Assembly: GCF_036195045.1 (NCBI RefSeq)
Contig: NZ_CP108100.1
Span: 1,984,001 to 2,048,000 of the forward strand
Direction: 5' to 3'
Length of the DNA: 64,000 nt
Origin: Streptomyces sp. NBC_00236
GTDB lineage: Bacteria; Actinomycetota; Actinomycetes; Streptomycetales; Streptomycetaceae
A program made the translations under genes and the position numbers. Below are positions 1-8,957 of this stretch, piece by piece (position 1 is the stretch's first letter; each line of letters starts with the position of its first letter). Below the pieces are notes generated by a model. The model was given only the letters and a program-made list of their open reading frames with translations. It was not told the origin of the DNA and ran no database searches.

Positions 1-346
1 GTTCCTGTCCCTCGACCGCCGAGCGGTAGGCGGCCAGCAGTTCACTGCCGGCGGCGGCAATGTGATCGAAAACGTCCGGATTACGTTCGATGACGGGCTC
101 CACCGCGGACTTCGCCTGCTTGATGACCTGCTGCACGGCGCCCTGGGCCGCCACGCCGAGCAGGGGTGTCTGGAGGGAGCCGAGCTTGTCGGCCACGGCG
201 TCGACCAGCTTGCGCAGTTCCTCGGCGGCGGAGCCGGGCGGCGGGCCGTACTCGGCGCGGCGGCGGGCCTTCTCGGCGGCGAGGTCCTCGGCGCAGGCCT
301 GCGCCCACGCGTCGTCGTCGACGGGACGATCGGTGGCTTCGCTCAT
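1..346 (-). CDS. DUF5304-like conserved protein (3' end outside window)
   Basis: The reading frame starts at the ATG whose complement is at 344-346, preceded by an AGGAG ribosome binding site, and runs off the left edge of the window. The visible 115 residues begin MSEATDRPVDDDAWAQAC and are acidic, helical and soluble, with no signal peptide or membrane segment. The pattern (acidic start, a PPPGSAAEELRKL stretch, then an amphipathic helix) matches my memory of the Streptomyces DUF5304 family, which has no known biochemical role. It lies just downstream of the ArsA-like ATPase and SRPBCC genes on the same strand and may be co-transcribed with them. Family assignment is from recollection only. 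Confidence 0.75.
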   Translation of the reverse strand, partial: MSEATDRPVDDDAWAQACAEDLAAEKARRRAEYGPPPGSAAEELRKLVDAVADKLGSLQTPLLGVAAQGAVQQVIKQAKSAVEPVIERNPDVFDHIAAAGSELLAAYRSAVEGQE

Positions 347-429
347 GGCGGACTCCTGCGGCGTGGTGGGACGGCGGCCCGGCATCCGGAACCCCTACCA
401 ACGACGGTACCCGAACGGTGGTACGCCGT

Positions 430-1674
430 TCAGCCCGTCCTCGGCCACAGCGCGGGATCCGGCGTGAAGCGGACCCGCAGCACCCCGTCCGTGAGGGCGG
501 CGCCGGAGACGGTGCAGCGGCGCAGTGCGGACTCCAGGGGCACGATGCGATGGAAGGGGCCGACGGTGAGAAGCAGTTCGTTGCCGCGCCGGACCAGCTG
601 GAGGTCCTTCTTGACGGCGCCGGGCAGGCGCAGGCACCAGACGAGTATGCCGTCGGCGTCGTCCGGCCCTTCCGGGGCTCCGGCCTCCTCGATCCACCAG
701 GCGTCCTCGGCGCGCCCGCCCCCGCGGCTGTCCGGGGACAGCGCGGGCGTGTCGTCCACGAGACCGGTGAGGTCACCGGGGCCCTGCGGATCGCGGCCGA
801 GGTGGGGCAACCGCAGCAGCGGGGCCTCGGTGGGCCGCTCCTCGTGCCAGTGGTCGAGGCACTTGTCCTGCTGTGCGGAGAGCGCGGCGAACCAGGGGTC
901 GGACGAGTGGCGCGGCAGCACCCGGTTGGCGACCAGGGCGTCGACCCGCAACCCGTGCAGGGCGAGCCCGGTGCGGGCGGTGTGCAGGGCGTCCTCGGCG
1001 GCCGGGCCCGGTTCGGCGACCAGCCGGAGTGTCGTCGCGCGGTCCTCGATCAGCGCCTGGACCCCGGCCAGCTCGGCGTCGCGCCGGGCGGCGGCCTCGT
1101 ACAGCCACTGGGCGGGCATGGGGACACCGGCGAGCTGCGCGAGCATCGGGCGCAGGGCGCGGGCGGCCTGGCGTTCCTGGGGCAGCAGCCGGCGCAGATA
1201 GCGGCGCAGTTGTTCGGGCAGGGCCAGCAGGGCGAGGGCTTCGCGCAGCGGCGGCAGGTCGACGACGAGGAGGTCGTAGCCGGCGCGGGACCAGTCGCCC
1301 TGCGCGGCGCGGCGCAGGGAGTGCAGCAGGGCGAGTTCGGCGCTGCCGGGGAGTTCGGTGAGCTCCTCGCCGTCCATGCGGTTGCCGCCGAGCAGGTCGA
1401 GCACGCCGGACAACTTGTCCTGGAGTGTGAGGAGTTCGCTGCGGAAGTGCGCGCCGGAGTCGATCCGGACGGACCACAGGCCGTCGGTGACCCCGGTGGG
1501 TTCGGTGTCCGTCGGGAAGCCGGGTGTGGCGTCGGCGGAGATCAGCAGGGTGCGGGCGCCGCCTCGGGCGCCGGCCAGCGCGGTGGCCGCCGCGACGGTG
1601 GTACGGCCGGCGCCGCCGAGGCCGGTGACCAGGACCGTCCGCACCGGATCAGGCCTTCGGGACGGACTCGACAC
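430..1674 (-). CDS. ArsA/GET3-like ATPase with C-terminal HSP20-like domain
   Basis: A 414-residue soluble protein with a P-loop near the N-terminus (GLGGAGRTT, about residues 18-26), a Switch II-like segment (LLVVDLPPLREAL) and a C-terminal beta-rich segment (about 340-410) resembling the ArsA HSP20-like domain. ArsA family members are deviant-Walker ATPases that drive metalloid export or tail-anchored protein insertion; no arsenic genes are nearby, so the role here is unknown. Both lysines of the canonical GKGGxGKTT are replaced (L and R), so ATP hydrolysis is uncertain. The GTG at 1674 overlaps the SRPBCC gene by 26 bases; an alternative GTG at 1644 lies just past that gene's stop and would give 404 residues. 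Either way the pair looks translationally coupled. Confidence 0.85.
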   Translation of the reverse strand: MSSPSRRPDPVRTVLVTGLGGAGRTTVAAATALAGARGGARTLLISADATPGFPTDTEPTGVTDGLWSVRIDSGAHFRSELLTLQDKLSGVLDLLGGNRMDGEELTELPGSAELALLHSLRRAAQGDWSRAGYDLLVVDLPPLREALALLALPEQLRRYLRRLLPQERQAARALRPMLAQLAGVPMPAQWLYEAAARRDAELAGVQALIEDRATTLRLVAEPGPAAEDALHTARTGLALHGLRVDALVANRVLPRHSSDPWFAALSAQQDKCLDHWHEERPTEAPLLRLPHLGRDPQGPGDLTGLVDDTPALSPDSRGGGRAEDAWWIEEAGAPEGPDDADGILVWCLRLPGAVKKDLQLVRRGNELLLTVGPFHRIVPLESALRRCTVSGAALTDGVLRVRFTPDPALWPRTG

Positions 1675-2098
1675 GCTTCTTGAGACCGGCCAGGGCGCGG
1701 TCGATGATGACCTTCTCGGCCTTGCGCTTGATCATGCCGAGCATCGGGATCTTGACGTCGACGGTCAGCCGGTAGGTGACCTCCGTGCGGTCGCCGTCGC
1801 CGAGCGGCGCCAGCGCGTACGAGCCGTCGATGGCGCGCAGCATCTGGGACTTGACGAGGGTCCAGCTGACCTCGTAGTCGCCGATCCAGGTGTACGCGAG
1901 GGTGTGGTCGTCCTTGATCGCTCCGGCGTCCAGGACGAGACGGACCTTCTCGGCGCGGCCGCGGTCGTCGGTGCCGAGCACCTCGGCCTCCTTGACCTCG
2001 CCGGTCCATTCCGGATAGCGGTCGAAGTCGGCGATCACGCCCATGACGTCGGCCGGTGCCGCCTCGATCGTGATGCTCGAGCTGGTGTGTTCAGCCAT
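1649..2098 (-). CDS. SRPBCC (START-like) family protein
   Basis: A 149-residue protein with the SRPBCC (polyketide cyclase/dehydrase, START-like) layout: an N-terminal beta strand (SSSITIEAAPADVMGVIADFDRYPEWTG is the usual opening, with the FxxYPxW core), a central antiparallel sheet and a long C-terminal helix (KVIIDRALAGLKKRV). Such proteins bind hydrophobic ligands in a helix-grip pocket; the ligand is unknown. The ATG at 2098 begins MAEHTSS. The gene sits directly upstream of the ArsA-like ATPase with overlapping ends, suggesting one transcript and perhaps one function. There is no signal peptide. Confidence 0.88.
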   Translation of the reverse strand: MAEHTSSSITIEAAPADVMGVIADFDRYPEWTGEVKEAEVLGTDDRGRAEKVRLVLDAGAIKDDHTLAYTWIGDYEVSWTLVKSQMLRAIDGSYALAPLGDGDRTEVTYRLTVDVKIPMLGMIKRKAEKVIIDRALAGLKKRVESVPKA

Positions 2099-2215
2099 CG
2101 CTGTGGCCCTCCAGTGCGGTGTACCGGTCGATCGGCAGAGGCCTGCCGCCAGAAGGCTATCGCGTGAGCGCCGCGCCTCGTTCCAGGGCCCGGCCGGTTC
2201 GGGCGGGGTGAGCGG

Positions 2216-3022
2216 TCACCATTCCAGCGCCCAGGGCCGGCCGGTCGAGGCGAAGTGGCCGACGTTCACGCACTCGGTGTCGCCGATCCGCATCCGACGG
2301 GCCAGCGGCTGGTGGACGTGGCCGAACAGGGAGTAGTGGGGGCGGGTGCGGCGGATGGCGTCGAGCAGGGCCCGGCTGCCGCGCTCGAAGCGGCGGGCCA
2401 CGGTGTCGTACGTCAGCTCCGGGACCTCGGGCGGGATGTGTGTGCAGAGCACGTCGACCGGGCCGACCGCCTCGATCTTGGCCGCGTACTCCTCGTCGCT
2501 GATCTCGTACGGGGTGCGCATCGGGGTCTGCAGACCACCGCCGACGAACCCGAAGACGCGGCCGCCGATCTCGACGCGGTCACCGTCCAGGACCGTGGTG
2601 CCGGGTCCCGCGTACTCGGGCCACAGGCCGGGGATGTCGACGTTGCCGTAGGTGGCGTACGTCGGAGTGGGCAGCGCGGCGAACATCTCGGCGTACTGCT
2701 TCCGGACGGCCGCGACGATCGCCGCGTTGCGGTCCAGCCCCGCCCACAGCTCCCGGCCGAAGTCCCGGGCCTCCTCGAAGCGGCGTTCGGTGCGCAGGGC
2801 GACGATCCGGTCGGCGTTCTCGACGCCGAAGAGATCGGGGAAGATGCCGCGCGAGTGGTCCGCGTAGTCGAGGAAGAGCACCAGGTCACCGAGGCAGACG
2901 AGGGCGTCGGCGCCGTCCCCGGCGCGGGCCAGTGCCTCGGTGTTGCCGTGGACGTCGCTGACCACGTGGACGCGGGTGCGGCGTCCGGCGGACGCGCTCC
3001 GGCTGTTCGGTCCTGCTCGCAT
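2216..3022 (-). CDS. Calcineurin-like metallophosphoesterase
   Basis: About 268 residues carrying the full metallophosphoesterase signature in order: DVHGN, GDLV, GNVD, THIPPE and a C-terminal GHVH. These residues bind the dinuclear metal centre that hydrolyses phosphoesters. The substrate cannot be read from sequence; relatives include UDP-sugar hydrolases and cyclic-nucleotide phosphodiesterases. There is no signal peptide, so it is probably cytosolic. I chose the ATG at 3022 because AGGGTGAT lies at a good distance upstream; a GTG at 3031 is an alternative. It diverges from the acyl-CoA synthetase gene across a 280-base spacer. Confidence 0.88.
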   Translation of the reverse strand: MRAGPNSRSASAGRRTRVHVVSDVHGNTEALARAGDGADALVCLGDLVLFLDYADHSRGIFPDLFGVENADRIVALRTERRFEEARDFGRELWAGLDRNAAIVAAVRKQYAEMFAALPTPTYATYGNVDIPGLWPEYAGPGTTVLDGDRVEIGGRVFGFVGGGLQTPMRTPYEISDEEYAAKIEAVGPVDVLCTHIPPEVPELTYDTVARRFERGSRALLDAIRRTRPHYSLFGHVHQPLARRMRIGDTECVNVGHFASTGRPWALEW

Positions 3023-3301
3023 GACGATCACCCTAGGACCCCGGCGCCCACGTGGGTAGAGGCGGCCGGACCTGCGGTTACCTCCGAGTGTTGAGCGGGG
3101 TGCACTACTGTGCGGATGAGGACCACCGATATGTGTGACGCATAAGACATCTGGCCTGAACCCCCTATCCGGAACCGAGTACCGGTGGGTAACGTCCGGG
3201 CAGTCCAGTCGTGCTCACCCCACTGAGCACGCCCGATCTTGGACCGCAGCCGGTGCGTCACACAGAGCCGTGGCACCGGAGCCCGATGAGGAGCAGCAGT
3301 C

Positions 3302-5098
3302 TTGCGCGAGTTCAGCCTTCCGGCCCTGTACGAGGTCCCCTCGGACGGCAACCTGACGGATCTCATCCGCCGCAATGCCGCTCAGCATGCCGATGTCGCG
3401 GTGATGAGCCGCAAAGTTGCCGGCGTCTGGACGGACGTCACCGCCACCCAGTTCCTGGCCGAGGTCAGAGCCGTCGCCAAGGGGCTGATGGCTGCCGGCG
3501 TCGAGCCCGGCGACCGGGTCGCCCTGCTCTCCCGCACCCGTTACGAGTGGGTGCTGTTCGACTTCGCGATCTGGAGCGCCGGCGCCGTCACCGTCCCGGT
3601 GTACGAGACCAGTTCCGCCGAGCAGATCCAGTGGATCCTCGGTGACTCCGGCGCCACCCTGTGCATCGTGGAGTCCGAGGCGCACCAGGCGTCCGTGGCC
3701 TCGGTACAGGCAGATCTGCCCGGGCTGAAGGGCATCTGGCAGATCGAGGGCGACACGATCCGGCAGATGGTCGCGATCGGCGAGGAGATCTCGGACGAGG
3801 CGCTCGACCTGCGGATGACGAGCGCCAAGGCCGACGACCCGGCCACGATCGTCTACACCTCGGGCACCACCGGCCGCCCCAAGGGCTGTGTGCTGACGCA
3901 CCGCAGCTTCTTCGCGGAGTGCGGCAACGTGGTGGAGCGGCTGAAGCCGCTGTTCCGTACCGGCGAATGCTCCGTGCTGCTCTTCCTGCCCGCCGCGCAC
4001 GTCTTCGGCCGGCTGGTCGAGGTCGCCTCCGTGATGGCGCCGATCAAGCTCGGCTGCGTACCGGACATCAAGAACCTCACCGATGAGCTGGCCTCGTTCC
4101 GGCCGACCCTGATCCTCGGGGTGCCGCGCGTCTTCGAGAAGGTCTACAACTCGGCCCGGGCCAAGGCGCAGGCCGACGGCAAGGGCAAGATCTTCGACCG
4201 GGCCGCGAACACGGCGATCGCCTACAGCCGTGCGCTGGGTACGCCGCAGGGGCCGTCGGTGGGCCTGAAGTTCAAGCACAAGGTGTTCGACCGGCTGGTC
4301 TACAGCAAGCTGCGGGCCGTGCTCGGCGGGCGCGGCGAGCACGCGATCTCCGGCGGCGCGCCGCTCGGTGAGCGGCTCGGCCACTTCTACCGCGGCATCG
4401 GCTTCACCGTCCTGGAGGGCTACGGCCTGACGGAGTCGTGCGCGGCCACCGCCTTCAACCCGTGGGACCGGCAGAAGATCGGTACGGTCGGCCAGCCGCT
4501 GCCCGGCTCCGTCGTCCGCATCGCCGACGACGGCGAGGTGCTGCTGCACGGCGAGCACCTGTTCTCCGGCTACTGGAACAACGAGGCGGCGACGGCCGAG
4601 GCGCTGGCCGACGGCTGGTTCCACACCGGCGACATCGGCACCCTCGACGAGGACGGCTATCTCGCGATCACCGGCCGCAAGAAGGAGATCATCGTCACGG
4701 CGGGCGGCAAGAACGTCGCTCCCGCCGTCATCGAGGACCGCATCCGCGGGCACGCCCTGGTCGCGGAGTGCATGGTCGTCGGCGACGGCCGCCCGTTCGT
4801 GGGCGCTCTGGTGACGCTGGACGAGGAGTTCCTGGGCCGCTGGGCCGAGGAGCACGGCAAGCCCGTCGGCTCGACCGCACTGTCGCTGCGCGAGGACCCG
4901 GAGCTGCTGGCCGAGGTGCAGCGCGCGATCGACGACGGCAACGCCGCGGTGTCCAAGGCCGAGTCGGTACGCAAGTTCCGCATCCTGGCCGCCCAGTTCA
5001 CCGAGGAGGCGGGCCACATCACGCCGTCGCTGAAGCTGAAGCGGAACGTGGTGGCGAAGGACTTCGCGGACGAGGTGGAGTCGCTCTACCGCGGCTGA
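3302..5098 (+). CDS. Long-chain fatty acid--CoA ligase (FadD15-like)
   Basis: A 598-residue member of the adenylate-forming (ANL) superfamily that activates fatty acids to acyl-AMP and then acyl-CoA. The AMP-binding P-loop YTSGTTGRPKG is near residue 185, the motif GYGLTES near 370, YWNN and GWFHTGDIG near 425-445, and the C-terminal catalytic-lysine region includes GRKKEIIVTAGGKNVAP. It resembles the mycobacterial FadD15 long-chain group. The start is a TTG (VSD-like spacing from GAGGAG at about 3287), which gives the expected N-terminus LREFSLPALYEVPS. It is a single-gene unit ending in a hairpin shared with the convergent glycosyltransferase. Confidence 0.92.
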   Translation: MREFSLPALYEVPSDGNLTDLIRRNAAQHADVAVMSRKVAGVWTDVTATQFLAEVRAVAKGLMAAGVEPGDRVALLSRTRYEWVLFDFAIWSAGAVTVPVYETSSAEQIQWILGDSGATLCIVESEAHQASVASVQADLPGLKGIWQIEGDTIRQMVAIGEEISDEALDLRMTSAKADDPATIVYTSGTTGRPKGCVLTHRSFFAECGNVVERLKPLFRTGECSVLLFLPAAHVFGRLVEVASVMAPIKLGCVPDIKNLTDELASFRPTLILGVPRVFEKVYNSARAKAQADGKGKIFDRAANTAIAYSRALGTPQGPSVGLKFKHKVFDRLVYSKLRAVLGGRGEHAISGGAPLGERLGHFYRGIGFTVLEGYGLTESCAATAFNPWDRQKIGTVGQPLPGSVVRIADDGEVLLHGEHLFSGYWNNEAATAEALADGWFHTGDIGTLDEDGYLAITGRKKEIIVTAGGKNVAPAVIEDRIRGHALVAECMVVGDGRPFVGALVTLDEEFLGRWAEEHGKPVGSTALSLREDPELLAEVQRAIDDGNAAVSKAESVRKFRILAAQFTEEAGHITPSLKLKRNVVAKDFADEVESLYRG

Positions 5099-5110
5099 TG
5101 CCGTGCCACC

Positions 5111-5139
5111 GGAAGGGGCCCGTTCCGCGGGCCCCTTCC
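5111..5139. terminator. Bidirectional hairpin between fadD-like gene and glycosyltransferase
   Basis: An 11-bp perfect stem (GGAAGGGGCCC with its complement) and a 7-base loop lie between two convergent stop codons (5098 on plus, 5154 on minus). There is no U-tract, as is common in Streptomyces. Confidence 0.6.
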
Positions 5140-5153
5140 GCGTACCCGGCCGC

Positions 5154-6296
5154 TCAGAGCAGCTCCCTGAGCCGCTCGGCCAGCAGGTCCCAGCGCCACT
5201 TCTCCTCGACCCAGGCGCGGCCCCGCTCGCCCATCCGCCGGCGCAGTTCCGCGTCGCCGAGCAGCGCGACGATCCGCTCCGCCGACTCCTCGGCCGAGCC
5301 GCCGCGCACCACCCAGCCCGTCTCGCCGTCGAGCACGGCGTCCGGGGCGCCGCCCGAGTCACCCGCCACGACCGGCAGCCCGGTCGCGGACGCCTCCAGG
5401 TAGACGATGCCGAGGCCCTCCACGTCGAGGCCGCCGCGCCGGGTGCGGCACGGCATCGCGAAGACGTCACCGGCCCCGTAGTGCGCGGGCAGCTCCTCCC
5501 ACGGCACCGGACCGGTGAACCGCACCGAGTCCAGCACTCCGGTGTCCGCCGCCAGCTTCTTCAGCTCACCGGCGTACGGGCCGCCGCCGACGATCAGCAG
5601 GACGGCGTCGGGCACCTCGGCCAGGATCGCGGGCATGGCGAGGATCAGGGTGTCCTGGCCCTTGCGGGGCACCAGCCGGGACACGCAGACGACGACGGGC
5701 CGGTCGGTGAGCCCCAGCCGGGCCCTGACGCGGTCGCCGCCCGAGTCCGGGTGGAAGGTCTTCTCGTCGACGCCGGGCGGCAGCTGGACCATGCGTGCGG
5801 CGGCGGCCGGGGTGAGCGCGGCGGCGATCCGGGAGCGGGTGTACTCGCCGAGGTAGGTGAGGGTGTCCGTGCCCTCGCCGATCCGCCGCAGCAGCTGCCG
5901 GGAGGCGGGCAGCTGGGCCCAGCCGGCCTCGTGCCCGTGGGTGGTGGCGACCAGCCTGCGGGCTCCGGCCCGGCGCAGCGCCGGTCCCATCAGGCCGAGC
6001 GGGGCGGCGGCGCCGAACCAGACGGAGGAACAGCCGTGGGTGCGCAGCAGCTCCACGGCACGCCGGGTCACCCGCGGGGTCGGCAGCAGCATCGTCGTAC
6101 GGTCGCGGACCACGGTGAAGGGCTGCTCGGCGTCGAAGGCGGCGGTGGCCGCCGCGCCCTCGGCGCCGCGCTTCCAGGTGGAGGCGAAGACGACGACCTG
6201 TTCCGGGTCCAGGCGGAGCGCCATGTTGTGCAGGAACGCCTGGATGCCACCGGGGCGGGGCGGAAAGTCATTGGTCACGATCAAGGTCTTGTCCAT
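5154..6296 (-). CDS. GT4 glycosyltransferase, PimB-like mannosyltransferase
   Basis: A 380-residue GT-B fold enzyme. The N-terminal half opens with LIVTNDFPPRPGGIQ, the typical donor-independent loop of GT4 PimB proteins; the C-terminal half has SRLVPRKGQD, the CRTRRGGLDVEGLGIVYLEA segment holding the E-x7-E donor site, and GDSGGAPDAV. In mycobacteria and corynebacteria PimB' transfers mannose from GDP-mannose to the monomannosylated phosphatidylinositol lipid, so a role in phosphatidylinositol mannoside synthesis at the inner membrane face is likely. The next gene, divergent, encodes a GT87-type polytopic mannosyltransferase candidate, which supports an envelope glycolipid or glycan context. 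No membrane segment is present. Confidence 0.88.
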   Translation of the reverse strand: MDKTLIVTNDFPPRPGGIQAFLHNMALRLDPEQVVVFASTWKRGAEGAAATAAFDAEQPFTVVRDRTTMLLPTPRVTRRAVELLRTHGCSSVWFGAAAPLGLMGPALRRAGARRLVATTHGHEAGWAQLPASRQLLRRIGEGTDTLTYLGEYTRSRIAAALTPAAAARMVQLPPGVDEKTFHPDSGGDRVRARLGLTDRPVVVCVSRLVPRKGQDTLILAMPAILAEVPDAVLLIVGGGPYAGELKKLAADTGVLDSVRFTGPVPWEELPAHYGAGDVFAMPCRTRRGGLDVEGLGIVYLEASATGLPVVAGDSGGAPDAVLDGETGWVVRGGSAEESAERIVALLGDAELRRRMGERGRAWVEEKWRWDLLAERLRELL

Positions 6297-6459
6297 CGCC
6301 GCCGACAGTACCGGGCTGCCCCGCCCGGGGCCGGGTCCGGGACCGCACGCACCCGGCGCCGCGACGCCACGGGCCGTCCCGGACCCGGCCCTGCGGGTTC
6401 CGCACAGCGGGGGCGGGCATCATGGCACCTCGTACGACAAGGAAACGGTGAGGCGGGAC

Positions 6460-7731
6460 ATGACGGGTTCGAGTGGCACACGGCCGGCAGCCCTCGCGGT
6501 GTGGGCGCTCACCAGATCCGTGCTCCTGCTCTGCGTCATCAAGGTGATCGCGGTGCCGGGCCCGGACGTGACGAGCGATGTGTCGGTGATCTACCGCGGC
6601 TGGTACGACGTGCTGAGCTCGGGCAGCTATCCGCAGTCCGACGTCACCTGGCAGTACCCGCCGGCCGCCGCGCTCGCGATCCTCTCCCCCGCCCTGCTGC
6701 CCTTCCTGGACTACGCGTCGGCCTTCTTCGTGCTGGCGTTCCTGTGCGACGCGCTGGTGCTGGGTCTGCTGCTGTACGCGGGCCGGGGCGCCGCCCGGCG
6801 GACGGCCGGGGCCTGGGTGTGGGTGGCGGGGGTGCCGCTGCTGGGTACGACGGCGTACGCGCGGTACGACGTGATGGTGACGGCCGTGGCGGTGGCGGCG
6901 CTGCTGGCGGGGATCCGGCATCCGCGGCTGCTGGGGGCGCTGGCGGCGTTCGGGGCGCTGCTGAAGGTGTGGCCGGCGCTGGTTCTCGCCGGTACCGCCC
7001 GCGGCCGGCGAACCCGTCTGGCGTGGACGACGGCGGCCGGGGTGGCGCTCGGGCTGCTGGTGCTGTGCACCGCGGCGGCACCGGGCGCGCTGGCGTTCCT
7101 GGGCTTCCAGCGGGACCGGGGTACCGAGGTCGAGTCACTGGGGGCGCTGGTCTTCCATGTGGCGCGGCAGTTCGGCTGGCAGGGCCGGGTGGAGCTGCAC
7201 TACGGCTCGCTGGAGTTCCTGGGGCCGCACGTGCCGCTGGTGAGCACCCTCTCCCTGGGGCTGAGCGTCGTCGCGTTCGGCTGGCTGCTGGTGTGGCGGC
7301 TGCGGGCGCGCACGTTCGGGGTGAGTACGACGGCGGACGCGGCGTTCACCGCGGTCCTGCTGTTCACCACCACGAGCCGGGTGATCAGCCCCCAGTACAT
7401 GCTGTGGCTGGTCGGTCTGGCCGCGGTGTGCCTGGTCTTCCGGGAGAGCCGGATGGCCTGGCCGGCGGGCTTGGTGCTGGTGGCGACCGGGGTGACCCAG
7501 CTGGAGTTCCCGCTCGGCTTCGGCCATGTGGTGACCAGCGACGCGACGGGCGTGACCCTGATGTTCGTGCGCAACGGGCTGCTGGTCGGCGCGTGCCTGC
7601 TCGCGTGCGCGCGGCTGTGGCGGGACACCGTGCGCGACCCGGCCGGTGGTGTTCCGGCCGCGGGCGCGGCGCCCGCCCGGCCGCCGCTCAGCCGAACCGG
7701 CTCCGCAGATACTCCCGCCAGCGCAGCGTGA
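6460..7731 (+). CDS. GT87-type (DUF2029) integral membrane glycosyltransferase
   Basis: A 423-residue polytopic protein with about ten hydrophobic segments. An aspartate-bearing first loop (PGPDVTSDVSVIYRGWYDVLSSG) precedes a QYPPAAA motif, as in the GT87/PimE-like polyprenyl-phosphate-mannose-dependent transferases. YARYDVMVT and LLKVWPALVL are typical family landmarks. It would transfer a sugar on the outer face of the membrane from a polyprenyl phosphate donor. The start at the ATG in GAGGCGGGACATG is preferred; the long in-frame extension upstream is antisense to the glycosyltransferase and has no coding logic. The 3' end overlaps the convergent lipoprotein gene by 44 bases. Confidence 0.85.
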   Translation: MTGSSGTRPAALAVWALTRSVLLLCVIKVIAVPGPDVTSDVSVIYRGWYDVLSSGSYPQSDVTWQYPPAAALAILSPALLPFLDYASAFFVLAFLCDALVLGLLLYAGRGAARRTAGAWVWVAGVPLLGTTAYARYDVMVTAVAVAALLAGIRHPRLLGALAAFGALLKVWPALVLAGTARGRRTRLAWTTAAGVALGLLVLCTAAAPGALAFLGFQRDRGTEVESLGALVFHVARQFGWQGRVELHYGSLEFLGPHVPLVSTLSLGLSVVAFGWLLVWRLRARTFGVSTTADAAFTAVLLFTTTSRVISPQYMLWLVGLAAVCLVFRESRMAWPAGLVLVATGVTQLEFPLGFGHVVTSDATGVTLMFVRNGLLVGACLLACARLWRDTVRDPAGGVPAAGAAPARPPLSRTGSADTPASAA

Positions 7732-8941
7732 AGTCCTGCGGTGTGGTGCCGAGCACCTCGTGCAGGGCCTGCTCCACCGCCCCGTCCCGCCCCGAGTGCC
7801 CTCCGACGGCCCGGTAGAAGGCGAACAGCTTCTCCTCGCCCCATTGCTCGGCGATGAGCTCGCAGGCCAGCCAGCCGCCCTCGTACGCCCTCGCCAGCCG
7901 GTCCGGATCTCCGGCGAAGCCGAAGTCCTCGTCCGTGGGCAGTGCGGCGGGCACGTCGCCGCCGGTGACGGCGTCGCCCAGTTCGGGGGCGATCTCGGCG
8001 GCGGTACGCCGCCCGTCCCGGTAGGCGGCCCAGTCCGCGAAGCCCTCGGAGAGCCAGGCCGGGGTGGCGGCCGAGGTGTCGGTGCGGGTGGCCACATGGG
8101 TGGTCTCGTGGGTGAGGACGACGCGCTGCCCGAAGGCGCCGAGCATGGCGTACGCCTCCGGGTTGACGATCACCCGGTCGGCGGGCGCCTTCCCCGAGCC
8201 GCCGGTCTCGCCCGTCGTGACGGCCGCTATGCCCCGGTAGTTCGCGGCGGGCGAGCCGAGCAGCTCCGCCATGTCCGTCACGGTGCGGGGCACCAGCACC
8301 ACCACGCGCCCCGCCCAGTGCTCCGGCCAGGCGGCGGACACGTCGGGCACGGCCCGGTCCGCCGTCGCGGCGATCGCCTTCAGCTCGTCCCGGGACCGGC
8401 CGACCCCCAGCACCAGGCTGTGCGTGCCGCGCACCGCCTCGACGTCGCCCTGCTCCCAGAGCTGCTCGCCGGCGCCGTCGGCGGCCCGGTCGGCGGTGAG
8501 GTACCAGCGGCCGTCGGCCGGGTCGCGCTCCAGATCGATCACCCGGTCGACGGAGACGGGCGCGCTGTCGTAGCCCTCGATCCGGTAGCCGAGCCGCACG
8601 TCGGCGGTGGCCCGGTCGGCCCCGTGCGCGGCGAGGTCCGTCACCCGGTACGTCCAGGTGCCCAGCGGCACGTCCGCGAGATGGGCGAACTCCTTGCGCT
8701 GTGCGCCCCGAAGGGCCGTGGCGTCCGGGTCCACGACGGCCACGTAGGCGTCCGCGTCGTGGTGCAGCACGGCGGCGGCCCGGCGGTCCAGCGTGACCCG
8801 GATGTCGCGGGCGGTGGTGTCGGGCGCCTCGTCGGCCGGGGCCGTGCAGGCGGCCGCGCACAGCAGCGCGGCGAGCACCGCGCCCGCCGCCCGCCGTCGT
8901 CCTCCGCGCGCCCGCCCCGCGGTACGCCCCTGATCAGCCAC
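7688..8941 (-). CDS. Lipoprotein, gluzincin-type metalloprotease candidate
   Basis: A 417-residue protein with a twin-arginine-rich start (RGGRRRAAG), a hydrophobic segment and a lipobox LCAAAC with the lipidated cysteine near residue 32, so it should be anchored outside the membrane. The N-terminal half is an NTF2-like or nuclear transport-factor-like beta domain; the C-terminal half has HETTH (278-282) and a glutamate in LSEGFADW (about 299), the HExxH-(about 16)-E arrangement of gluzincin zinc peptidases (Peptidase_MA-like). The substrate is unknown. It lies 16 bases downstream of an NlpC/P60 hydrolase on the same strand, so a role in envelope turnover is plausible. Confidence 0.82.
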   Translation of the reverse strand: MADQGRTAGRARGGRRRAAGAVLAALLCAAACTAPADEAPDTTARDIRVTLDRRAAAVLHHDADAYVAVVDPDATALRGAQRKEFAHLADVPLGTWTYRVTDLAAHGADRATADVRLGYRIEGYDSAPVSVDRVIDLERDPADGRWYLTADRAADGAGEQLWEQGDVEAVRGTHSLVLGVGRSRDELKAIAATADRAVPDVSAAWPEHWAGRVVVLVPRTVTDMAELLGSPAANYRGIAAVTTGETGGSGKAPADRVIVNPEAYAMLGAFGQRVVLTHETTHVATRTDTSAATPAWLSEGFADWAAYRDGRRTAAEIAPELGDAVTGGDVPAALPTDEDFGFAGDPDRLARAYEGGWLACELIAEQWGEEKLFAFYRAVGGHSGRDGAVEQALHEVLGTTPQDFTLRWREYLRSRFG

Positions 8942-8957
8942 ATGCCCGAGGGTACGG

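Noticed and set aside
3215..5470. 751-residue open frame on the minus strand
   Set aside because: Antisense to the acyl-CoA synthetase, which has full catalytic motifs.
5103..7817. 904-residue plus-strand frame
   Set aside because: It crosses the glycosyltransferase and GT87 genes in the wrong frame; no motifs.
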